Shown here: positions 4,598 through 10,205 of the stretch, in pieces
Layout of the letters: each line of letters starts with the position of its first letter
How positions within the stretch are numbered: position 1 is the stretch's first letter
Assembly: GCA_963778845.1 (NCBI GenBank)
Contig: CAVZVW010000006.1
Span: forward strand, 1-10,205
Reading direction: 5' to 3'
Source of the DNA: CAVZVW01 sp963778845
GTDB taxonomy: Bacteria > Actinomycetota > Actinomycetes > Actinomycetales > Kineosporiaceae
DNA: 10,205 nt
Notes under the pieces: generated by a model
Database searches by the model: none
What the model saw: only the letters and a program-made list of their open reading frames with translations
Told to the model about the DNA's origin: nothing
Translations under genes and position numbers: made by a program

Positions 4598-6349
4598 GTG
4601 ACGGACCCGGCCAGCGACCCCACCTCCGAGGCACCCGACCCCGGCGAGGCCGCGATCCGGTTCCGCAGCGACATGACGGTCGAGCTGGTCAAGGCCACCG
4701 CCCACGACTCGGACGTCGTCTTCGCCGCGCGCGTGTCGACGGCCGGCGAGCAGTCGCTCCTCGACGTCGACGCCGACGGCTCCCGCAACAAGGGCCTGAT
4801 CGGCTTCCTGATGCGAGAACGACACGGCTGCTACGACAACGCCACCGAGGTGCTCACGGGGTCGGGGTGGATTCCCTGGCCGCAGGTCACCGGCGACGAA
4901 GAGTTCGTGACGCTCTCGCCGACCGGCGCCATCGAGCTGCAGCGGGCCGAGCGCCACGTGCGCTACCGCGTCGACGGCCCGATGGTCCGGGTCCGGATGG
5001 CCCAGCTCGACCTGCTGGTCACGCCGGACCACCGGATGCTGGCCCAGCGCCGCCGCCAGCCGGGTCGGCAGGCCTGGGAGCTGGTGCCCGCGACCGACTT
5101 GTTCCAGGCGTGCCACCGCATGCGTACCGGGGGTGGCCTCTGGTCGGGGCGGACCGGGCGGGCCGGTGCGAAGGCCTACCCGCCGGGCTTCCTGGCCCTC
5201 CTGGGGTTCTTCATCGGTGACGGTCACCTGTCGGCCCGCGGCGGCACGCCGGCCTTCCGGGTGCGCAAGGAGCGGGAGGTGCAGTTCCTGCGCCGGCAGG
5301 CCCACCGCGCGGGCTGGCGCCTGACCGGGGAAGGCGATCGCTACTACCTGCGGGCCGACGAGGAGTTCCGGCTCCTCGCGAAGCGCTGCTACGACGACGA
5401 CCGGGCCAAGGTCATCCCGCGTGAGCTCTTCGACGAGCCGGCGGAGGCGCTGCGGGAGCTGCTGTCGGGTCTCATGAGCTCCGACGGATCCGTCTCCCCG
5501 TCGGGCAAGGAGACGTACGACACCACGAGTCGGGTCCTTGCCGGCCAGCTGCAGCAGCTGGCCCTCCTGTGCGGCCGGTCGGCCACCGTCGGCGACCACC
5601 CGTTCAAGCCCGGGGACGGGCACATGGGCACGAAGCCGCGCTGCCGGGTGACGATCTACCGCCCTCGCACCATGACTCCGAAGGTGGGCTGGACGACCGC
5701 CGACCGCACCGAGCAGGTCGGCCTCGAGCACTACGAGGGTGACGTCCACTGCGTGAGCGTCCCGAACGGCACGTTGTACGTCCGACGCAACGGCAAGGCC
5801 TGCTGGTCGGGGAACAGCCCGTTCGAGCACAACTCGATGACGTTCTACGTGCAGGCGCCGATCTTCGTGTTCCGCGAGTTCATGCGGCACCGGATCGCGT
5901 CGTACAACGAGGAGTCCGGCCGGTACCGCCAGCTCGACCCGGTCTTCTACGTGCCGGGCCCGGAGCGTCGGCTGGTGCAGCAGGGCAAGCCGGGCGCGTA
6001 CGAGTTCGTCGAGGGCACCCCCGAGCAGTACGACACGGTCGTCGAGCAGACCAAGGACGCGTGCACGCACGCGTACCGGGCGTACCTGCAGATGCTCGAC
6101 GCCGGGGTGGCGAGGGAGGTGGCCCGCGGGGTGCTGCCGGTGGCCACGTACTCCTCGATGTACGTCACCCTGAACGCCCGGTCACTGATGAACTTCCTGT
6201 CCCTGCGGACCAAGCGTGAGGGCTCGCACTTCCCGTCGTACCCGCAGCGGGAGATCGAGATGGTGGCCGAGCTGATGGAGACGGAGTGGGCCCGCCTCAT
6301 GCCGGTGACACACGCGGCGTTCGAAGCCGCCGGGCGCGTCTCGCCGTGA
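4598..6349 (+). CDS. thyX: Flavin-dependent thymidylate synthase ThyX, precursor containing an intein
   Basis: ThyX makes dTMP from dUMP using methylenetetrahydrofolate, FAD and NADPH, in the cytoplasm as a homotetramer. The 583-residue precursor consists of an N-extein (1-77), an intein (78-406) and a C-extein (407-583); spliced ThyX would be 254 residues, normal for the family. The C-extein carries the signature R-H-R-x7-S as RHRIASYNEES, then GRY, and later REVARGVLP and NARSLMNFLSLR, typical of ThyX. In the spliced protein the loop reads RHGSPFEHNS; by alignment with Thermotoga ThyX, His76 and Ser78 take the place of His53 and Thr55 near FAD. The intein thus splits the active-site region, and activity should require splicing. 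GTG 4598 has an AAGGAG site 8 bases upstream. Both exteins are intact and in frame. dapA follows after 41 bases. No thyA is in the window, so dependence on ThyX cannot be judged. Confidence 0.95.
   Translation: MTDPASDPTSEAPDPGEAAIRFRSDMTVELVKATAHDSDVVFAARVSTAGEQSLLDVDADGSRNKGLIGFLMRERHGCYDNATEVLTGSGWIPWPQVTGDEEFVTLSPTGAIELQRAERHVRYRVDGPMVRVRMAQLDLLVTPDHRMLAQRRRQPGRQAWELVPATDLFQACHRMRTGGGLWSGRTGRAGAKAYPPGFLALLGFFIGDGHLSARGGTPAFRVRKEREVQFLRRQAHRAGWRLTGEGDRYYLRADEEFRLLAKRCYDDDRAKVIPRELFDEPAEALRELLSGLMSSDGSVSPSGKETYDTTSRVLAGQLQQLALLCGRSATVGDHPFKPGDGHMGTKPRCRVTIYRPRTMTPKVGWTTADRTEQVGLEHYEGDVHCVSVPNGTLYVRRNGKACWSGNSPFEHNSMTFYVQAPIFVFREFMRHRIASYNEESGRYRQLDPVFYVPGPERRLVQQGKPGAYEFVEGTPEQYDTVVEQTKDACTHAYRAYLQMLDAGVAREVARGVLPVATYSSMYVTLNARSLMNFLSLRTKREGSHFPSYPQREIEMVAELMETEWARLMPVTHAAFEAAGRVSP
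4829..5815 (+). mobile_element. ThyX intein with LAGLIDADG homing endonuclease
   Basis: This in-frame element encodes 329 residues, from Cys1 (codon 4829) to Asn329 (codon 5813), with Ser as +1 residue (5816). Splicing blocks seen: A, CYDNATEVLTGSGW at 1-14; B, TPDH with Thr65 and His68; and the C-terminal GDVHCVSVPNGTLYV at 304-318 followed by KACWSGN. The endonuclease is a two-motif LAGLIDADG (DOD) type: LLGFFIGDG at 124-132 with acidic Asp131, and LLSGLMSSDG at 211-220 with Asp219. Both acids are present, so homing activity is plausible. Oddities: the penultimate residue is Gly328 rather than His, and the usual block F His seems replaced by Thr315. The +1 Ser is the natural ThyX residue, so the insertion point is RHG^SPFEH. 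Boundaries follow directly from the ThyX family pattern. Confidence 0.93.
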
Positions 6350-6378
6350 CAGACCCGGTGCGGGCCCCCGAACGCGGG

Positions 6379-6384
6379 TAACCT
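6379..6384 (+). promoter_or_regulatory. Candidate -10 box (TAACCT) for a leaderless dapA transcript
   Basis: TAACCT fits TANNNT and ends exactly six bases before the dapA ATG, so transcription would start at about the A of the start codon. No Shine-Dalgarno is present between the thyX stop and this ATG. ftsK has the same arrangement. The gap 6350-6390 holds nothing else I can see. Confidence 0.45.
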
Positions 6385-6390
6385 CGTCCC

Positions 6391-7308
6391 ATGCCTGCGA
6401 CCGCCGCCCGGACCGACCCCCAGGCTCCGTTCGGCCGGGTGCTCACGGCGATGGTCACCCCGTTCCGGCCCGACGGCGGCCTCGACCTGGACGGCGTGCA
6501 GCGCCTGGCCACCCACCTGGTCGACGCCGGGAACGACGGGCTGGTGGTCTCGGGCACGACGGGTGAGTCGCCGACGACCAGCGACGCGGAGAAGGACGCG
6601 GTCCTGCGGGCCACGCTGGAGGCGGTGGGGGACCGGGCCGTCGTGGTCGCCGGCGCTGGCACCAACGACACCCGGCACTCGATCGAGCTGGCCCAAGCCG
6701 CCGAGAAGGCCGGGGCCGACGCGGTCCTGCTGGTCACGCCCTACTACAACAGGCCCCCGCAGACCGGCCTGGTCCAGCACTTCACCGCGATCGCCGACGG
6801 CATCGGGCTCCCGGTGATGCTGTACGACATCCCGCACCGGACCGGGGTCGCGATCGAGACCGAGACGCTGCTGCGCCTTGCCGAGCACCCTCGGATCGTG
6901 GCGGTGAAGGACGCCAAGGGCGACCTGCCGGCGGCGTCCGCGGTGATGGCGCGCAGCGACCTCGTCTTCTACTCCGGCGACGACGTGCTGACCCTGCCGT
7001 TCCTGTCCGTCGGGGCGGCCGGGGTCGTCGGCGTCGCCACCCATGTCGCCACGCCGCGGATCGCCGCGATGGTGCAGGCGTACCTCGCCGGCGACGTCGT
7101 TCGTGCCACCGAGCTGCACCACGAGCTCTTGCCGGTGTTCACCGGCATCTTCCGCACCCAAGGGGCGATCTTGACGAAGGCCGCGTTGAACCACCTCGGT
7201 CTGCCGGCCGGTCCGATGCGGCTGCCGCTGCCGGACGCGACGCCCGAGCAGGTCGCCCAGCTCGTCCGTGACCTGGCCGCGGGCCGGGTCGACGGGTTCG
7301 CCGCATGA
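6391..7308 (+). CDS. dapA: 4-hydroxy-tetrahydrodipicolinate synthase
   Basis: DapA condenses pyruvate with aspartate semialdehyde, the first step committed to diaminopimelate and lysine; it is a cytoplasmic TIM-barrel homotetramer. The 305-residue length is normal. Active-site residues are all present at a constant offset of 12 from E. coli numbering: Thr56 in SGTTGES (Thr44), Tyr119 in TPYYNRP (Tyr107), Tyr145 and Arg150 in YDIPHRTG (Tyr133, Arg138), and the Schiff-base Lys173 in AVKDAKGD (Lys161). The ATG at 6391 lies 41 bases after thyX and has no Shine-Dalgarno but a well-placed -10 box, suggesting its own leaderless start besides any read-through from thyX. Its stop overlaps the rnj start by ATGA. 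The thyX-dapA-rnj order is known in Streptomyces. Confidence 0.97.
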   Translation: MPATAARTDPQAPFGRVLTAMVTPFRPDGGLDLDGVQRLATHLVDAGNDGLVVSGTTGESPTTSDAEKDAVLRATLEAVGDRAVVVAGAGTNDTRHSIELAQAAEKAGADAVLLVTPYYNRPPQTGLVQHFTAIADGIGLPVMLYDIPHRTGVAIETETLLRLAEHPRIVAVKDAKGDLPAASAVMARSDLVFYSGDDVLTLPFLSVGAAGVVGVATHVATPRIAAMVQAYLAGDVVRATELHHELLPVFTGIFRTQGAILTKAALNHLGLPAGPMRLPLPDATPEQVAQLVRDLAAGRVDGFAA

Positions 7309-8993
7309 CCCACCCGGCCGTCGCCTCGAAAGCGCCGCCTCCGCTCGCCAAGGGGACTGTCCGCGTGGTCGCGCTCGGTGGGCTGGGCGAGGTCGGCCGC
7401 AACATGACCGTCTTCGAGTACGAAGGACGGCTCCTGATCGTCGACTGCGGGGTGCTCTTCCCCGAGGACAACCAGCCGGGCGTCGACCTGGTGCTGCCGG
7501 ACTTCGAGTACATCCGGGGCCGGCTCGACGACATCGACGCGATCATCCTGACCCATGCGCACGAGGACCACATCGGCGGCGTGCCGTACCTCCTGCGCGA
7601 GCGGCGCGACATCCCGCTGGTCGGCTCCCGGCTGACCCTCGCGATGATCGAGGCGAAGCTGCGCGAGCACCGGATCACGCCGCTGCAGCTGGAGGTGCGC
7701 GAGGGCCACGTCGAACGGCTCGGTGCCTTCGAGGCGGAGTTCGTCGCGGTGAACCACTCGATCCCGGACGCCCTCGCGGTCGCGCTGCGCGCCCCGTCCG
7801 GACAGCTGATCCTGCACACCGGCGACTTCAAGATGGACCAGCTCCCGCTGGACGGCCGGATCACCGACCTGCGCGCGTTCGCCCGGCTCGGCGAGGAGGG
7901 CGTCGACCTGTTCCTGGTCGACTCGACCAACGCCGAGGTGCCGGGCTTCGTCCCGGCCGAGCGCTCCATCCAGCCGGTGATCGACGCGGTCTTCACCAAC
8001 GCCGAGCGCCGCGTGATCGCCGCCTGCTTCGCCTCGCACGTGCACCGCGTGCAGCAGATCCTCGACGTGGCCGCGCTGCACGAGCGGAAGGTCGCCTTCA
8101 TCGGTCGCTCGATGGTGCGCAACATGGGCGTGGCCCGCGACCTCGGCTACCTGACGATCCCGGCCGGCCTGGTCGTGTCGGTCGACGAGGTGGACCTGCT
8201 TCGCGACGAGGAGGTCGTGCTCGTCTGCACGGGCTCCCAGGGGGAGCCGATGGCGGCGCTGTCCCGGATGGCCAACAACGACCACCCGATCAAGGTGGGC
8301 GAGGGCGACACGGTGCTGCTGGCCTCCTCGCTCATCCCGGGCAACGAGAACGCCGTGTTCCGCGTCATCAACGGCCTGTCGCGGCTGGGAGCGCACGTCG
8401 TGCACAAGGGCAACGCGCTCGTGCACGTGTCCGGGCACGCGGCCGAGGGCGAGCTGACCTACTGCTACAACATCGTCCGGCCGCGCAACGTGATGCCGGT
8501 GCACGGGGAGTGGCGGCATCAGCGGGCCAACCGGGACATCGCCGTGCGCACCGGGGTGCCGAGCGAGCGCGTCGTGATGGCGGACAACGGCTCGGTGGTC
8601 GACCTGGCCGACGGCATCGCCTCGATCGTCGGTTCGGTGCCGTGCGGCTTCGTGTACGTGGACGGCAGCTCCGTCGGCGACGTCACCGAGACCTCGCTCA
8701 AGGACCGTCGCATCCTGGGGTCGGAGGGCTTCATCTCCGTGGTCGCGGTCGTGGACCTCACCGACGGCAAGGTGGTCGGCGGCCCGGACATCCACGCGCG
8801 CGGTTTCGCCGAGGACGAGTCGATGTTCGCGGAGGTGCGCCCGCGGATCGCCGCTGCCCTCGAGGACGCGCTGCGCGAGGGCACCACCGACACCTTCGAG
8901 CTGCAGCGGATCATGCGCCGCGCCATCGGCCGCTGGGTCAGCGACACCCATCGCCGCCGTCCCATGATCATCCCCGTGGTGGTCGAGGTCTGA
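7305..8993 (+). CDS. rnj: Ribonuclease J
   Basis: RNase J is a metallo-beta-lactamase/beta-CASP enzyme with 5'-3' exonuclease and endonuclease activity in mRNA decay and rRNA maturation. The protein has 562 residues, the normal length. Zinc ligands are visible: HAHEDH at 84-89, His151 in VNHSIPD and Asp174 in HTGDFKMD. The beta-CASP motifs follow: Asp206 in VDSTNAE, SHVHR at 244-248, VSGHAAEGE at 375-383 and MPVHGEWRH at 397-405. The C-terminal domain is complete. A hydrophilic N-terminal stretch of about 18 residues precedes the first strand. The ATG at 7305 overlaps the dapA stop (ATGA) with only a weak GACGGG-like site, so translation is probably coupled to dapA. No strong terminator follows before ftsK. 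Confidence 0.97.
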   Translation: MTHPAVASKAPPPLAKGTVRVVALGGLGEVGRNMTVFEYEGRLLIVDCGVLFPEDNQPGVDLVLPDFEYIRGRLDDIDAIILTHAHEDHIGGVPYLLRERRDIPLVGSRLTLAMIEAKLREHRITPLQLEVREGHVERLGAFEAEFVAVNHSIPDALAVALRAPSGQLILHTGDFKMDQLPLDGRITDLRAFARLGEEGVDLFLVDSTNAEVPGFVPAERSIQPVIDAVFTNAERRVIAACFASHVHRVQQILDVAALHERKVAFIGRSMVRNMGVARDLGYLTIPAGLVVSVDEVDLLRDEEVVLVCTGSQGEPMAALSRMANNDHPIKVGEGDTVLLASSLIPGNENAVFRVINGLSRLGAHVVHKGNALVHVSGHAAEGELTYCYNIVRPRNVMPVHGEWRHQRANRDIAVRTGVPSERVVMADNGSVVDLADGIASIVGSVPCGFVYVDGSSVGDVTETSLKDRRILGSEGFISVVAVVDLTDGKVVGGPDIHARGFAEDESMFAEVRPRIAAALEDALREGTTDTFELQRIMRRAIGRWVSDTHRRRPMIIPVVVEV

Positions 8994-9001
8994 CCCGCGC
9001 T

Positions 9002-9032
9002 CCCGGTCTCCACCTGGTGGAATCAACCCGGG
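9002..9032 (+). terminator. Weak hairpin after rnj, possible terminator or leader structure
   Basis: A small stem, TCCAC (9009-9013) with GTGGA (9017-9021), can sit inside an outer stem CCCGG (9002-9006) with CCGGG (9028-9032). There is no U-tract and the inner loop is only three bases. This is the only structure I see in the 95-base gap between rnj and ftsK. Confidence 0.2.
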
Positions 9033-9076
9033 TGGCTGCTCGGCGTGGGACGCGAGGGATCAGTGGGGTGCGTGGG

Positions 9077-9082
9077 TAGCCT
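9077..9082 (+). promoter_or_regulatory. Candidate -10 box (TAGCCT) for a leaderless ftsK transcript
   Basis: TAGCCT ends six bases before the ftsK ATG at 9089, matching the dapA arrangement (TAACCT, six bases, ATG). No Shine-Dalgarno precedes the ATG and no clear -35 is visible. Confidence 0.45.
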
Positions 9083-9088
9083 GCGAGC

Positions 9089-10205
9089 ATGGCCACCCGT
9101 ACCCCTGCTGCGACCCGCTCTGCTCCGCGCTCGGGTTCGCGGACCGGCGCGCGGTCGGCGTCGGCCAGGTCCGGCGGCCAGCGACGTCCGACGTCCGGCC
9201 GGCCGTCCCGCTCGAAGTCCTCGAGGGCATCGAGGGCATCGAGGGCGCAGCGTCGCCGCCGCCGCGGCGGTCCGGGGCCGCTCCGTCGACTGCTCCGGGC
9301 CCTCGGCCGCGGGCTGCGAGGGCTGTGGCTGGCGGTCGCGCACGCGATCGGCGGCACCACCCGGCGGGTGGGACGTGGGGCGCGCGAGGGGGCCGCGGCG
9401 ATCGACCCGGCGCAGCGCCGCGACGGCTTCGGGCTGCTGCTGATCGGGCTCGCCCTGCTCGCCGCCGCCTCGACCTGGTGGCGCCTGTCCGGGCCGGTGG
9501 GCGGCACCGTCCGGGCGGTCGCGCAGGGGGCATTCGGCTCGCTGGCGTGGTTGGTCCCGTTCCTGCTCGCGGCCTGGGCCTGGCGGGTGCTGCGGCACCC
9601 CGAGCGCAACGCGCCCGGTGGGCGGGTGGTGGTCGGCTGGACGGCCGTGCTGCTGGCGTCCACGGCGTCGTCCACGTCGCGCACGGCACGCCGCAGCCGG
9701 GCAGCTCCGCTGCGATGCGCGCCGCCGGCGGATGGCTCGGCTGGATCGCCTCCGCGCCGCTGGTCGCCGGCGTCACGGCGTACATCGCGGTGCCGCTGCT
9801 GCTGCTGCTCGTCGGCTTCGGCGTCCTGGTGCTGACCGCGACACCGCTGCACGCCGTGCCCGAGCGGCTGCGCATGCTCGAGGCCCGCCTGCTGCGCCGC
9901 CCGATGGAGGCGCTCGCGGAGCAGCCCGACCTGCTGGACCTCACCGACGACGCAGTGGCGCAGAGCGCCGCGCCGCCATTCCGTCGCAGGCGCGGCCACC
10001 ATCGGCAGGGGTCGATGCAGGCCACCACCGACGCCGACGAAGCGTCGACGACCGAGCCGTACGAGACTCCGGTGCTGGGCTCGTTCCCGCCGGACCAGGT
10101 GGACACGATCGTGCTGACCCGCCCCGGCGCGGGGGCGGCCGGCGCGGCGGTCCCGTCCACGTCGCAGCATCCGGCCGGCTCGCCGCTGGTCGCCCCCGGC
10201 GCATC
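9089..10205 (+). CDS. ftsK: DNA translocase FtsK/SpoIIIE, N-terminal membrane part; frameshifted and cut by the window edge
   Basis: FtsK anchors at the division septum and pumps chromosomal DNA with a C-terminal motor that lies outside this window. The first ~110 residues are Ser/Arg-rich and basic. Membrane segments follow at about 113-131 (GFGLLLIGLALLAAASTWW), 148-168 (SLAWLVPFLLAAWAWRVLRH) and from about 180. After LLAST (to 9664) the true frame moves back one base: the other frame continues GVVHVAHGTPQPG, then AGGWLGWIASAPL and YIAVPLLLLLVGFGVLVL, ending in a Pro/Ala/Thr-rich linker open to the edge. One missing G near 9663-9666 explains this. Left unrepaired, the first frame ends at 9835 in Ser/Arg/Cys-rich nonsense. 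FtsK is usually essential, so a sequencing error is likely. The identification rests on membrane pattern, linker and position after rnj, since no ATPase motif is visible. Confidence 0.8.
9221..9247 (+). repeat. Three 9-bp tandem units encoding Ser-Arg-Ala in the FtsK N-terminus
   Basis: TCGAGGGCA occurs at 9221-9229 and 9230-9238 and, with the last base changed to G, at 9239-9247. In frame it encodes S-R-A three times within the basic disordered tail of FtsK. The near-identical codons suggest recent slippage expansion, and copy number could vary between strains. Confidence 0.85.

Noticed and set aside
4829..5815. The thyX insert as an intron or transposon rather than an intein
   Set aside because: The insert is a multiple of three, has no stop codon, begins with Cys and ends Asn before Ser at a conserved site, and carries splicing blocks and LAGLIDADG motifs. 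There are no terminal repeats or transposase.
4541..6070. Minus-strand open frame of 509 codons opposite thyX
   Set aside because: It has no recognisable domain or ribosome site and lies entirely opposite the ThyX and intein coding sequence.
6346..6351. GTGACA as a -35 element for dapA
   Set aside because: It matches TTGACA at five of six bases but lies 27 bases before the TAACCT box, too far for the usual spacing of about 17.
6969..9026. Long minus-strand open frame of 685 codons opposite dapA and rnj
   Set aside because: Its translation is rich in Asp, His, Arg and Val with no family motif, as expected of an antisense frame in high-GC DNA. dapA and rnj on the plus strand have complete catalytic motifs.
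1..10205. CRISPR arrays, tRNA or rRNA genes, riboswitches, insertion sequences
   Set aside because: No regularly spaced repeats, cloverleaf, rRNA signature, conserved riboswitch core or transposase with terminal repeats was seen when reading both strands.

Overview
The window comes from a high-GC Actinomycetota chromosome. Third codon positions are almost always G or C, GTG starts are common, many neighbouring genes overlap by ATGA, and the order thyX-dapA-rnj-ftsK matches the arrangement known around these genes in Streptomyces-like actinomycetes. The family or genus cannot be fixed from the sequence alone.

Region 1 (1-1126): the left edge may hold the first codons of a leftward gene starting at GTG 49. 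A leader with two good inverted repeats follows, then a rightward gene (184-1126) for a phthalate-dioxygenase-reductase/VanB type flavin/2Fe-2S electron-transfer protein. Its reading frame is broken by one extra G in a run of eight (678-685). No partner oxygenase lies in the window.

Region 2 (1133-4432, minus strand): six tightly packed genes read from right to left: GNAT acetyltransferase, DUF2461 protein, AzlC, AzlD, a two-helix membrane protein with a PH-like tail, and a second GNAT acetyltransferase. Most junctions are ATGA overlaps, so this looks like one operon. AzlCD is a branched-chain amino-acid exporter family; the other four genes have no assigned substrate.

Region 3 (4433-4597): a divergent promoter region, with a possible -10 for each direction and a clear Shine-Dalgarno for thyX.

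Region 4 (4598-8993, plus strand): thyX (flavin-dependent thymidylate synthase) is interrupted in frame by a 329-residue intein carrying a two-motif LAGLIDADG endonuclease. dapA (lysine and cell-wall diaminopimelate synthesis) follows, then rnj (RNase J), which overlaps dapA by ATGA. The set is housekeeping: dTMP supply, lysine/peptidoglycan precursor, and RNA processing.

Region 5 (9089-10205): the N-terminal membrane part of FtsK/SpoIIIE DNA translocase, running off the right edge. It also contains a single-base frameshift in the supplied sequence, near 9663.

The most notable items are the ThyX intein, which splits the FAD-contacting His-x-Ser/Thr loop and has a non-canonical C-terminus; the recurring TANNNT-N(6-8)-start arrangement suggesting leaderless transcripts; the perfect hairpin abutting the reductase start codon; and two single-G indels that may be sequencing errors. 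I found no CRISPR array, tRNA, rRNA, insertion sequence or evident undescribed multi-gene defence system.
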